Source of the DNA: Nephrocerus scutellatus
Lineage: Eukaryota; Arthropoda; Insecta; Diptera; Pipunculidae
Length of the DNA stretch: 64,000 bases
Direction of reading: 5' to 3'
NCBI GenBank assembly: GCA_947095585.1
Contig: OX352761.1
Span: 21,977,777-22,041,776 of the forward strand
Shown here: one piece after another, positions 12,201-25,700 of the stretch
Position numbering within the stretch: the first letter of the stretch is position 1
How the letters are laid out: each line of letters begins with the position of its first letter
Notes under the pieces: model-generated
Database searches by the model: none
What the model was told of the DNA's origin: nothing
What the model saw: the letters and a program-made list of their open reading frames with translations, nothing else
Program-made: the position numbers and the translations under genes

Positions 12201-13974
12201 ATTCAGTTGAGTGGTGATTGGCCAACCGCAACCTAGGTCGACATGAAGCGCCGCCGACCAAGGCAAGGCAAGTCCACCTAATACAATTCGGATTGGGTAT
12301 CGAAATAGTTAACTTGATTTTGCCCAGTTTCCAGTGACGCGACGTGGATGCATAAGGTAGAAGTTGTGATGCGAGAGGCTTAGGACATGACTGTTTATAA
12401 TTACGTCATCATCACCACCACCACTTACACTCACTAACTTAAAACCATCCACCTCAGCTTAGCGGCCATCAACCTTATGCCAATAAAAAGATATTATAAC
12501 AACCGGAAATGACACACTGAATTCCCTCGCTTTTGTTTCGTTTCCGTTTAAAGTTGTCGCGCGGCACCATTCTATTATGCATTACTTCTTTTGCATTGTT
12601 TTGCAAAAATGTTGTAGGTGCGAATATTATAAATGAACACAATGGTGTACCATCAAGAGACATCTTTTCTCTGGTATATTTCCAGAAGGTTTAACATTAT
12701 TTTAACTCGTTCGCACACATACACACACGTTCGTTTTCCCTCTGCTCATTTACAACAGAAATGTTGGGTCGGTCCAGCGATTGTTTTTTGCACTCTGTTA
12801 GGCAAAAATATTTTCCAAATGCACATAGCCAACAGCATCCATGGGCATTAATTCGTTCAAATACTGTACAGAGATGAGAGAAATATGGAACTTCCTCCAG
12901 AGACACTTAAGTTAAAAAAAGGGTTAAACGACGAAAAATAATTCAAAACAATTATTCACGTGTGAGTGGGCTAATGTGGAGGTGGTTGCAAGCTGCACAT
13001 TCAGCAGAACAACAGAATCCTCATTGTTTCAGAATTCTTTTGTTATTTCGAGAAACAAAGAAAATGTCAGCATTTTAGCATCGTCCCCGCACTATTATGG
13101 AGCAACAGTCCAGATTGCATGAAAATATCACAGTTTGAAAAATGGGGAAAGCAAATGTACAGAATTGCAGCCAATTCCTGGTCTTTTCCATAGTTGGTTA
13201 GTAAACTGAAATTCCAGAGGTCAGACAATGCATGTAGCATTTATAGTCTTTCTGGTCAATATGCGTCTCGTATAGCATTGCTTTAATTATCAGCACCACC
13301 ATCCCCCATGACGTCGTTCATCATCCATATCGTCACCACTGTTTGCTCTCATTCCAGCAAATACAGAAAGCATGATGGTGAAAAGTTGTGAGGCGTGAGT
13401 GTGCACACACGGCGTGATGTTCCTGTCATCAAAGCAAATTTGCTCGCTGACAGGACATGTGTGCACAACATATGTTGCACTTCAATTGAATGTCAATTGA
13501 ATGTCGTTTGATGACCTTCAATTCAATGTCCTTTAAAAAAAAAAAGATGGCATGCCGCTTTATCGACTATGTCCCTTTTAAAAAAAAAATCAAAATCAGG
13601 TTCAGGCGGCACTTTTTTGCACTCTGGATATTTCGATGTGACCTATTGAAAACCAATTAAGTTCTAATTTACTAAGGATTGAAAAACAAAAATCATCACA
13701 TATCCCGGAGGATAATACCCACTCACATCGTGTAAAACAAAATGCAGCAAGCGTGATATCATGTGCATGATACTTTGGTTCTATATGTGATAATGGCAAT
13801 GGATGGAATTTTCGTTTCAATTGAATCGGTTTGACGCGTCTCACGAGGGAACTCAGAAATAGTCCATGACACTTAGCTGCTAATACAATTTCCGATCTCT
13901 TAGGTAAAGATAAACAGCAGTCTAGTTAAATAAAAGTTTTTAAAAATATATTCTACGCTTAAATATTAAGTAGG
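12201..13974. other. No recognised gene
   Basis: Non-repetitive AT-rich DNA with short direct repeats (ttcaattgaatgtc around 13480-13530) and (CA)-rich bits. Reading frames up to 83 codons show no domain. Confidence 0.4.
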
Positions 13975-14360
13975 GAAAAAATAGCCCATAGCAATCAACA
14001 TTTGTATAAAATTTGAAGAAAATCGGGTACATTTTAAAAAAAATTGTAAGGGAGCCCCCCGACCGCGGCGCCCGATCACTGCCAAATTTTACAGAAAGTG
14101 TTGTCCATCGAAGATATACAGGGGTATAAAATTCGAAGAAAATCGGAAACCACGACCCCGGCGCCCGATAACTGCAAAATTTTTACAAAAACTGTTGTCA
14201 ATCGGAGATACATATGGGAATAAAAATTAAAGAAAATCGGGTACATTTTGTAAGATATTGGATGGGAGCCCGCCGATTTCGAGGCGAGGGGCCAAAAATT
14301 TTAACAGAAAGTGTTGTCATCGGTGGTACGTGGGCAAAGCTTGAATAAAATCTGGCTATA
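13975..14360 (+). repeat. DINE-like element fragment
   Basis: Three or four core units are present (aaatttgaagaaaatcgggtac; ttttacaaaaactgttgtcaatcgg; gaagtggga), as in the complete copies at 51897-52501 and 56644-57432. Both termini are missing. Confidence 0.5.
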
Positions 14361-14373
14361 GGAAGTGGGATGT

Positions 14374-14443
14374 GGGCGCCGTGTCTCTGTGGAAAAGCGC
14401 ATCGTTACTGAGTAGGGGTTCGTGGTTCGAATCCCAGTAACAC
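14374..14443 (+). repeat. tRNA-like sequence, possible SINE head
   Basis: It contains ggttcgaatcc, a good RNA polymerase III B box, at 14424-14434. About 40 bases upstream lies a poor A-box-like gtgtctctgtgg. GTTACTG at 14404 pairs with CAGTAAC ending near 14441. I cannot fold it into a full cloverleaf. It is better read as a tRNA-derived SINE head or tRNA pseudogene than as a working tRNA gene. Confidence 0.3.
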
Positions 14444-14944
14444 CAAAATTATTTTTCACGGTATCCCACCACGCGGAAAGCTTCTCAATTCGCCGTGCCT
14501 TAAATTGTATGAGCCATCTCTACTCGAATTCAAACGCAATACTCGTGGCGCTCTAAATGCTCATCAGCTTACCCTCAAGCTCATCTTCGGACTTATAGTT
14601 ACGTAGTTATTTGGAGTGATCTGCCAAGCTCTATCTTTCCACATATCTATTCAATGCACAAGCTCATATAAGTCTCCTATTTTCTTCCCCTTTTCCTTAA
14701 CACCCACGCTGTGCCAGCATATAGCCGAGCATTATACGTGTGCGAAGCCCTTAAAGCATACGCACATTATAAAAAAATCCCAAGACACACCCCTTCTACC
14801 GCTCCTAGATTCTTAGAGTTTTCTCTAGATGAGTCCTGAAACTAAAGGTCGCTCATCTCTCTTTCACCCCCTTCCATATTCCACCTCCTCCCATTTTACA
14901 TCTCTCAATGCCCATCCTCATCACCTGGGCTGAATTAAGTTGTT
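14444..14944. other. No recognised feature
   Basis: C/T-rich low-conservation sequence between the tRNA-like stretch and the next retrotransposon. It could be the body of a SINE, but no second copy is seen in the window. Confidence 0.35.
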
Positions 14945-17900
14945 ATGCGTTCCGTGCCGAGAATCAGCCTGGCGCCACTCGTGGGAGTCCAAATGACAGA
15001 CAGTAATAATTTTTCTTTTGCTATTTTTGGGAAAACAAGCAAAAATACTTTGAAGACCGGTACTTTTTCTTTACCGGACGGTAGTACGACATCTTTGCTG
15101 TCTACCGGTAATGCTCTCGCAACGGTGGGTGGTGGTTTGACTACCGCCGACGTGCGCGGGTCGGCATTGACAGTTAGACCTTCTACTAGCAGCGGTAGGA
15201 TTTTGGCATCTCATGGCCCTTCCGCTGCCAGTAATCTAGTAGGCGCATCTGGTGGATGTTCGCGACAACGCGCTCTATCTATATAACCCAGCGATGACCC
15301 TTCGTCCAAGCGACAGAGATCGGTGGAGGAAATCGATTAGATTTCAAAAAGACCTAGAGTGCACAACACCAGCACACTTCGTCACTCCATTGTTACATCT
15401 CAGAGTACGTTCGTGATGTCCTTAAGGACAAAACTGTAGTCGCAGAGAAAGATCGAGCGACACGAATGGAACTATCTCTCCAGAACGGTGGCAATTAGTC
15501 AAGCTCGAGGTCGTTGCGAGGAATAATATCCCCAGCCGGCCGAGATCCGCGATTGCTGTGATCAACAAGGAAACCCCTGAGCTGAGACCAATTGCGTGGT
15601 ATGGTAATATTTGGATGGGATCACATTACCCTTCGAGTCTACAAGAAGGATGAGCTGTAGGCATGTAAACTGCCCCCCATCCCTCAGACTCGGAGCTCCT
15701 AATTCCCGACTCTACAGCATCTGTCAGGATTCCCTTGATGGAAGACACTGCAAAAACTTCGGTGACCCTATCACAGTCGTCTATCTTCCTGACCGAGCCT
15801 CTATGGGATATGGAGACGGAGAACTCACCCTTCGGAGAATTCCCAAACGAAGACGTACTTCTCAGTTCGTCTTCAGAAATGGAAGATCTGGAGAACACCG
15901 TGGTGGAGGTTTCTCTCCATGATTGCGACAAAAATGCTGCAGTTAGTTCAGATTAACCTGCAACACACTAAAAAGGCTTCAGACTCCCTCTTTCTCCGTC
16001 TGCTTAAAGGCGGAGAAGACATCGTCCTTATCCAAGAAACATAGATTTTTAACAACCTGGTTTGCAGACTTAGGACTGTTGGTTATTACTCGCTATATGT
16101 AGCAGATAAAGCTTAACCTAGATCCTGCATATTAGTGAAAGGTAATCTAAATGTATTTTTACGCCCTAACTTCAGCGATCGAGATGTTACTGCTGCAGAA
16201 TTGGAGACTCACCAAGGAGCTTATCTCGTCCACGACCACGTGGGATCTCTCCCTGGTGATAACCTGGAGAGATTCATCGCAGAGGCAAGAAGACGTAGCA
16301 CCAGTCTCATTATCGGTTGCGATGCAAATGCCCATCACTCAGTATGGGGCAGCTACGACATCAACGACAGGGGTGAGTTACTTTTTGATTAAGTACTAAC
16401 AAAACTGTAGTTAATACTGGTAATGAACCAACATTCGCAACCAGGATTCGACAAGAATTGCTAGATATTACTCTTGTCACCGACTCTCTCAAAGAATTAA
16501 TTCCAGACTGGAAGGTATCGTCTGAACATTCTTTTTCCGAACACCGGTGCATACGATTCAGTTAAGATGACAAACCCACTCGCCAATCACCTTTAGAAAT
16601 CATGGGAAGACTGACTGGCTCAAATGCCGAGTAACGTTTAGACACTATTTAAACGTACACTCTTATCTTACAATTCCCCCCTTAACACTAATGAAAATGA
16701 CAACAAGATCAAGCTACTCACCTGTGCTTTTAATAAAGTGCTTTCTGCCTCCTGCCCTTTCATTTGTCTAAGAGGCAAGAAGAGACCACATTGGTGGACC
16801 TCTGAGTTAGGGCATTCCGGGAGCAGCTACAGGAAGCTATTCAACGTAGCCAAGGCTACTAGATTAGAAGCTGCTTAAGATGCTTACATAGCATATCTCA
16901 AATTTTATAAAAGAGAATTAAGGACAGCCAAGCGCTCTTCTTGGAGATTCTTTTGTGATAAAATAGAAGAATCTTCTGAGGTGTCTAGGCTAAGAAAAAT
17001 CGTCGCAATCAATCCAATAATGACGAGATGCCTGAAAAATGCAGATGGCTCGTAGACTACTTCAAGCGAAGAATCGCTCAATCTGCTGCAGGACCTGATG
17101 GCATAATTCCAGCCGAGCTGCAAAGTACTTCGGATATTATCGTTCCTCTGCTGGAAGCAATTCTAAAGAGTTGTCTCGATCTGGTCCATATTCCAGTTTT
17201 ATGGAGAGAAGTAAAAGACCCAAAGCCGGCAAATGCTCGCAAAGTATATCAGACCAACCAGTCTTTCATCATTCCTGTTAAAGGAACTGGAAAGATTGAT
17301 CGATATCTACATATCAAACGCATTGACAAAAGACTTCTGTCTACAGATCAGCACGCGTATTGCAAAGGAAAGTTTGTAAAAACAGCTCTGCACATACAGG
17401 TATGTTCTATTGAATATTCCCTTCACTACAAGGAGTACACAATGCTTTTATCGACGTCAACACATCTGCGATAACGGATGCGCTGTCGACTTTATGGGTG
17501 GATGACTCGCTTGACGAATTGATTAATCTTCTGCTCACAAGTAGGATTATAAATTCAAAGCTGGGCGTGTCGTCTGCCTGCAGATCTGTCTGCCCCACCC
17601 ACAAGGTGGATTCCTGTCCCCCTTCTATGGAAATTAGTCGTGAATGAACTGCTGGTATGCCTAAGAGGTGAGGGCGAAAGAGTAATCGCTTATGCGGATG
17701 ACGTTGCTATTGCCGTCTCAGGAAAATACATACCCGAATACCTTAAATGAACTCCTGCAAAATGCTCTCAACAAGCTAACTTGCTGGGCAGATAGCTGTG
17801 TTTTAGGGGTAAATCCTCACAAAACTGAGCGTGTTCTATTCACCAGGAAACATAAAGTTCAACTTATTAACCCTCCTTCTATAAAAGGTAGAAGATTAAC

Positions 17901-19327
17901 ATTCTCTGATAGATATTTTCTGATATTTGGGTCTTATTTTGGACAGAAGGCTGAGCTGGAAACTTAACATAAAAGAAAGAGTTCGTAAAGCCACAGTGGC
18001 ACTCTTCTCATGGAAATAAGCTATTGGTAGCCGTTGGAGTCTTCAACCCCATATAACCCATTTGCTATATAGAGCGGTAGTAAGACCTACTCTACTATTC
18101 GGTTTGACTGTATGGTGGACTGCCTTGAATAAAAAAGTAAACCTTGACAAATTATGCAAAGTCCAAAGACCAGCTATTCTATGTATGAGCGGAGCACTTC
18201 GTACAACCCCCTCCCCTGCATTGAACATTCTGTTCGACCTAACACCACTCGACATTTACAGCAAGCAAGTAGCTGCTGGTTCGGCTACTCGTCTTAATGC
18301 TATCTCCCAGTGGACTATAAATGAAATCGGCCACTCCTCTATCATGAATTTAGTCAAGATCCCAGACAATATAGACTACATAATTCTGCAACTCCATTTC
18401 AACAAAAACTTCCAGGTAACCTTCCCTTCAGTTCGTTCTGGGATGGAAGATGAACACAGACGGATAAAAAAACTGATCACGGATTCGGCGGAGGTGTTTT
18501 CTCAAAAAAACGCTACATCTTAGCCTCTTTTTCCGTCTTCCAAATCACTGTAGTGTTTTCCAGGCTGAAACTATGGTGATTAGTGAAGCCTGGTTTTGGC
18601 TGTAGAGAAACGTCATATCCGCTTAGGATGTCCGTATATTCTCGGATAGCAAAGCTGCACTGAAGTCCCTGGAATCAGTCTCCACAAATTCAACTCTAGC
18701 CCGTAACTGTCGTTCATCTCTCGTGGAGATGGCGAAGCAGTTCAGTATCCACCTTTGTTGGGTGCCGGGGCACAGAGACATTCCCGGCAACTGTATGGCT
18801 GACGAGCTCACCAAGCAAGGAACTATACTACTCTTCTTACCTGAATATGGTTCCATAGGCATACCAATCGCTACATAAAGCGGGATGCTAATGTAAAAAA
18901 TAACTGTAGGTGGTCAAACGGTACGGCTTGCATAGTGTCAAAGCAGATCTGGCCCAAGCTAGATTCGTAACGCGCCAAGTGTTTGATCTCTCAAAAAAGA
19001 TCGTACATCGGTGCTATTGTAGGTGTCATCACTAGACACTGTCTCATAGGCAGGCATGCAGCAAGACTGGGAGTCTTCTCTAATGAATTTGCAGAAGCTC
19101 TCTGTACTTGTCCAGCCCTCTCCCAAAATCGTAAACTCCATATGAGAGCTTTCTTCCACAACGACACTAATGATCTCTTCAACATTGACACTTCATACGA
19201 AGCTCTAATTGGTTCATCGAGTAGGTGGCGGAATGTTTTCTGATCCGTGTGGTATCACAATGGACCATTACTGGTCTAAATGTGTCAGTTTCACTGACAG
19301 CCACCTTAGCCTAACCTAACCTAACCA
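14945..19327 (+). mobile_element. Decayed but near full-length I/LOA-type non-LTR retrotransposon
   Basis: In order there is an ORF1-like region (14945-15956, serine/threonine-rich, several stops). ORF2 starts with an ATG at 15934 that overlaps the end of ORF1 and reads MLQLVQINLQHTKKA. An APE-type endonuclease piece follows (GCDANAHHSVWGSYDIN at about 16320). RT comes next (AAGPDGIIPAELQS near 17090 and VIAYADDVAIAVSGK near 17680), then the thumb (VRPTLLFGLTVWWTALNKKV near 18090). RNase H remnants lie at 18640-18860, and the C-terminal cysteine/histidine segment is at 18983-19243 (RHAARLG, LCTCPAL). The 3' end is three CCTAA units at about 19311-19327. Many stops and frameshifts make it inactive. 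Confidence 0.75.
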
Positions 19328-19636
19328 AGGCACACCACCCAGACTCCACCGGATCACCTACCTAGACCCCCAATGGACCCACCCCAACCACCCCTGATCC
19401 GCCAGACCACCCGACAATCCCCTTTGAGTTCATCTCGAGCAAACATTCCCTTGCCCCCACACACCATTCAACAATCCACTTCAGTCACCAAACCCTCTCC
19501 CCTCATTACAATCCCCGAATTTTCAGCTACATCGGATAAACGGTCTTCAAGTTTATTGCGAGCACACGTACAGACAAACAGACAAAGTTCCATTCTTATA
19601 AGATTATTCAAGACTTGTTTACTGCAAAAATGTAGG
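19328..19636. other. C-rich low-complexity stretch, no gene
   Basis: The plus strand is C/A-rich (acccaccccaaccacccc) and gives a proline-rich frame at 19373-19645 with no recognisable domain. It lies just downstream of the polyadenylation signal of the minus-strand gene. Confidence 0.45.
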
Positions 19637-19642
19637 TTTATT
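19637..19642 (-). terminator. Candidate polyadenylation signal of the SpvB-Rhs gene
   Basis: AATAAA on the minus strand (TTTATT on plus), about 100 bases past the stop codon that ends at 19741. A second AATAAA overlaps the final codons at about 19760, too early to be used without removing the C-terminus. Confidence 0.55.
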
Positions 19643-19740
19643 TAATTCAAAAATTAATACATTCTTAAAAGTAAGTTATAGCTTAGATTAGGTATTATAT
19701 ACACGTATGTGACATGTGAAACAATTTACATAAAATATTT

Positions 19741-22700
19741 TCATTTTAAATATTTATTGCTGTCGTTGACTAAAAATCCTTTGGTATTTCGTGATAAGTA
19801 ATTGAATGGCTTGCATGTTCTGTTTTGTGTGTGTAGATTGGATGGCAGCTGATCCGTTAAGCCATTCAGTTCGATTAAGATTCCATTTACTTGTTCATTT
19901 ATATTTAAGCGGCGGAATGCATCTTCGAAGGCTTGACACTTGCGGACGCTTAGTCTTCCAGGTGAACCTATGACAGAACTCGGACATGCTTTCAATGCGT
20001 GTGTCATCATCAGATTCGCAATACTTTCGAAATGTTTTCGTTTAACTTTCTGGTGAATCTCCTTTTGCAATGCAACAATATCGGTTGAACGCAATCTGCT
20101 CGATGCGATACCACTTGCATCTGCCGACCTTCTAACAGATTCTTCGTATAACTGTATCAATTGACATGTGAATTCCTGCTCTTTGGTGAACGATAAATTT
20201 GCCATTTCACCAACATTCGCTGGTACATGCCTCTTCCGGTTGCCGCATTTCGCCAATAGAACATCAACCAGCAACAAAGTTCCATTTGTGTCAATCTGTG
20301 ACAAGAGTTTGTCACCGAATTGCAAAAGATTCCAACTACGATTGTTACGAATGTTATTCGATTCATCACTTTCGATGTTACCCATCAATGGTAAGGTTGG
20401 ACTTTCGTCAAAATGGTGATCTGAAACATTCGTTTTTTGTACTCGTAACAACAATTTGTTTGCCAGTTTTGTAAGGTTTGTAGACCAGGAGGATTCAGTC
20501 GGTTGCGGGATGTTATCCAAGCTTTCGAATGCAGTGTTCTGTGTGCCAGCGTGTGGATCAAAATATCCATAAATTTGTCTATTATTTATCGCATTTTCCG
20601 AAAAACTTTCATTTTCTATTGAACGACGACTTCTATTAGATTCAACCAAATGAGGCTTATAGGCATTAAAGCTATTTTGTTTATATAAATTTAGGATCAT
20701 GTGGTCTTTTAAATTTTCCAGAAAACCAGTGTCGGTGATAATATTTTTTATATTTGATGTCGTAACCATGCAGTTGCCACATCTCGGAAATGGTGATATT
20801 TGTGTGTCTTGCGATGGGGTTCTCGGGTTAGTTATCCTGTATGTCGCCAAATACTTTACATCCCATGCAGGATCATATGAAGTGGGATTGGTAAAGTAAT
20901 CTGGGAATAGATCTCCCTTTCGTTCGTATGCCGACAGGACATGAGGCTCGGCGCAGTTATTCGCTGTCCACCTAATTATGTTTTCACCGTATGATTTTAA
21001 ATGTTCATTGAACTTTTCAGCAAACTGATGTATATTTCTACTCTTGATATTTGGCATATTAGATTTTAATGTCATATAACTCTTATAATTATCTTGATAT
21101 TTTTGGATAAGCTGAGTTCTTTCCGTTTGAGCTAAGGCCTTCATATCCTTCTTTTTGTCATTTAATAAGGCCCTATCCGCGTCAAGAATATTCAGTTCAT
21201 TTGTTTTTGTTTTTATTTCCATGTTTGTGAACGAATCGCTATTGATTAGGCTTTTAATAGTTTCCAATTCAACAAAGCCCTTTGTTTTAAGCTCATTTTC
21301 TACTTTGTTAATAATTTCATTACCGTCGACCCCATCGCTTGTGCATATATCTCTCAACTTTTCTCTAATTCCGTCTTTTTCATAGTTTTTATACGATTTT
21401 TGTATCAATTTGTCTTTCATATAACTAATTTCGTCTTGTAATGCTTTATTTAATTTGGTATCATCTCGAAGGTTGACCTTTCGTCCGCCAATAAGACTAT
21501 TATCTTCAAGTCTGCTTATTAATACAAATTCGGGATTTGTTAAGCGGTCCCTCTTAAAAGCTACAACGAGGCCTTTTTCCCTATTCGATGAAAATGACAC
21601 AAAACTATTGCCATCTTTGTCATTCAAAACGGATACTGCCCTATTCGGAATTGTTTCTGTATTGTATACTTTCTTGTAGATTTCAACCACTTCGCGAGCA
21701 CTTCGTTCATTTAGTTTTACGGAATCAAGGCCCTTTTTATAATTTTCAACACTACTACGTAGGTGGAAAGTCGACATGAACATATTTTTGATTTGAATAG
21801 CCGCCAACAGATTTTCATACGTCGATGGTTGTGTCCAGTCCCACTCGCCACCGTTCAGTGCAAGTGAAAAGCGATACGTTAAATATCCATGAGCAGGAAC
21901 GGTAAGAATCTTTACAAAATTCATAAACGTTGAAAACAGTTTGGTTTGTTGCTGAAGGAATACCCACACTATATTTTGACGAGATAAAGTGAAGAACTTT
22001 AATCCTTTAGGCCATAGTTTCAGTTGATTACATATTAGTTTGTAATCTTTGATATTTGTATAGAGGCCGAGTGCATTTTCTTTTAAAAAAGTAATTCCAT
22101 GCGTTGCTTCCATTGCTAAATCTGATGCACTGAGAATACTCGACAAAGATGAATACCAAAATTCCGGGCTTTTAACATTCCATTCAGTTTTTATTCCTCC
22201 GTAAATGAAAAGTGTTAACCCCTCGCCAGCAGATGCGATCGCAAATAAATACCTTCCAACCGTACCAAGCGATTTAAAAGTTTGGAAAACTGTGCCAAAG
22301 CCACCAAATTTAGTAGCTCCAGTTGCAAATCCGTCAACTATAGCATACAAAGTTTTTGGAGATGAGAAATCCCAATGTGCGGGATTCCAGTCTTTATTAG
22401 CTGCGCTGGCACTTAAGTAACTTACGAAAACTCCACTAGCTATAGTTTCAGCCATACCAATAATTCCAACCGATACACCGAAGGTTAAAGGAAGAGTTCC
22501 GATCACAATAGCTCCCGTTACTATTCCTATCCAAGTACTCGAACTTTCCCAATCCCATTTGAATGGATTATAACTGTTGTTAGCAGCTGCGCCTCCTAAA
22601 TAGGCACCAAGTAAAGCAAGGCCAAGACAAAATAATAAAATCGCAAACTCTCCACTTGGATCTACCATCGATATTGGAGAGTTGCCGGCATACTTGTAGG

Positions 22701-25700
22701 GACTGAAATACTGCATCTTTGGATCGATCTGGAGGAATCGTCCAATAGAAGGATCGTAAAGTCTTGCATGATAGTTGTATAAGCCAGTTTCATGATCCCA
22801 TTCTTGTGCAGTATACCGATAAGAAATATGTGCATTAGGGTTGCTTCCGTATATACGCATAAGGGTGCCATATGGCATGTAATCATAGGCAGCTACAACT
22901 TCACCATCCAGAACGACTGCTCGCACAGAACCCTGATTGTCCGTGATCACGCTGTAGAACTGATCACGCCGAACAAAACCTACCAGTCCTTTGGGACCGT
23001 AAATGTACATTGTCACAACAACATCGGGATTTTGTCCTTCAAACACAAATGTAAACTTTCGCTCGACCAATGCACGTCCGCGTTCATCACGAAGGTAATG
23101 AAGCTCCGATATAATCCTATCATTTTGTTTCACCCGCTTAAGTACTCGTTCCCCTTTGCTGTCGTATGAAAACTCTATGGTTTCGCCAGTTGTCATCATT
23201 ATTTTCAGTGCACGATTTGAAACAGGGTGATATTCAATTGATTTGATGTTTTTATGTAATGCATCTATTACATTTCCGCGGCTGTCATGCCGCACTTTAA
23301 ATGGATCGAAAGCGCCACCTTTTGTGGAAGAAACATCACTTATTTGGTTGGAATGTTTATTGTACTTTAATTCGTAGCGGTCAAATCCTGTGTAGTACTT
23401 TTTATGGTTGCCATTGGCATCGATATCAAACGATTCTACGTCAAACTCTCCAACACCTAATTGCCTAGCGAAATATTCCTGCAGAACCTTTACAATTGAA
23501 CGTTTTTGTTTGGGGTCGAATTTATCCAACACCTGCTGGAAATTCTGATCAAAAGGATTAGTAATATTCCGTATAAATGCACCGATACTTTTCGCTATCA
23601 CTTCATCTTTCTTTTTTAAAGGACGACCAAGCCATAGTCTAAAGAATCTAGGTAAACTTTTGCTTAGTGTTTCCATCGATTGATTTTCTATATAACTCCT
23701 AGTTATGAGTTTTTTCAAGAGATTCGTGTAAAAGCCATACGATGAATTTAGTCTTCTCAAATTAGAGAAAAGTGTTGCCTTTAAAGACTTCCCCGACTTG
23801 CCATGTGACCAATTTGTATTGGCCTTGGCGTTGTCTTCTAGGATGTACCCATATAATTTAAGCTGTTCCCAGATAAAATTTGACATTGTTACATTTATTG
23901 TTGGAATTTGTTTAGCAAAGGTTCCTGGTTGAAGCGGTTCATACTCATCTTTTTCATTTCCAACAAAATATTTAGCTTTTGTTAGCTCCATATAGTTCCC
24001 ATGATCAAAGCGGAATCCATATCTTTTTGGAAAGCCAAACTTTCCGAGAGTTTTTCGTACAAACTCTCCTTTAGAGGGCCCGTAAGCGCAAAAAGACGGA
24101 AGCACTCTCCCAAGATCTGGAAAAAACTCAAGGGTTTGTTGGTTATTGGTGTCCAGATAGTTTGCGCTTTTGAGTGCATTAAAACACGTCCGAGAATCAT
24201 CTTTGTTTATAAATTCGTTTATGAACGAAATTTCTGTCAGGCCAATTTCAGACATTTTAGCCGCACTATGCCATTTGGCTGTAAATACTGTCCGCGTTAC
24301 TCTTCCGTCTCCATAAGCATTATTGCCGTAGGCCTTTTCACTATATGACACCTCTTGACGAAGGAAAATATCATCAATTTCAATGAGAAATCCAGGTTCG
24401 TTGTATTTGAAAATTCGAGTAAAATTTTTGCTAGTCAACGGAGCAATTACTTCAGTAATCAACTGATTGTTGGCATTGTAGGTCATTTCCATGAATCGGT
24501 TTGGCTGGCCAGGAACTCCAACAGATATGACTCGACCAAGTTTGTCGTATTCGTATGTTACCCGGAATGTATTTCCAAACATATCCGTTGGATAGAGTAT
24601 CTCTTTCAGCAGGCCACCACCATCGTATCGTTTGTTAATCGAGAGGATCATCGTTTGATTGGCTCTATCTAAAATGATGAATCTTTTGCTAATAGCATTA
24701 TTGTTGACATCAACTATGGATTCCTCAACAAACGGCTCATCGTTTTGGTTCATTGTTATCGACCGTACCACTCGTCCCCGCAGTGCTGGATCGCGATCGG
24801 AGTGACTGTGGTAGAAACTTTGATATTCTTCCTTATCTTCATCTGATATTGTCGCATTTAAAACGTTCTCTATTGGTATAATTCGTTTCAGCCTTCCACT
24901 CTTGCTGACTTGGCCAAAAATATTATAATCGAAATACGTAATGAAGTCAACGTTGCTTCGGTTTAAGTGCGAGTACTGATATGCAAACCGCAGTAAATCC
25001 CTTTCATCGTACACGTGATGAAGTACTCCTGCATCCGGAGAAGACTTGCGAACCAAATTGCCACCTTTGTCATATTGCATTAAGTCTCCCAGACGTTCCT
25101 GAAGTATGCGATTGCCCTGACCCTGACCTGACCTGACAGTCTTTTTATATATTCCCACCTGTTCATAATATAGTGGAGGCAAAATTTTAGTCTTCAAACC
25201 ATTTTCATTGTATTCAAATGTACTAAGTAAAGTTCTACTATTGCCCGGTACATGAATAAATGATGCGACTTTTTTATCTTTATCATTATAAACGGAAATG
25301 CTTTGAACTTCTTGCGGCAAAAAAATTACCTCATGTGTAAAGTTTTCACTGGTGGGATAAATATCATTTACAATAACGTTAGACGAAGTCGTATTTATAT
25401 GCATCGCAAAGACTCCAGACGCTGAAAAGTCTTTTCCTGGTAAGCCAATTGTTATTTTTTTATTCAGTGGACTGCTATCGTAGACGACTTCACTAAACCC
25501 AAACGGATGCCGCTTCAATTCGGCTACGTTACTCTTTAGATGTCCAGTCTTCCACACAGAATCATTAACACTTGGATCATCATTGGTTACAAAATCGGCG
25601 GTATATGCTAGAATCGATTCATCTGGCTTGCGTTTAACTTCGACGGGTTGTATAGATATTCGCTCCCTGCCAAGTTCATCATATAACTTGGCCTTAATAA

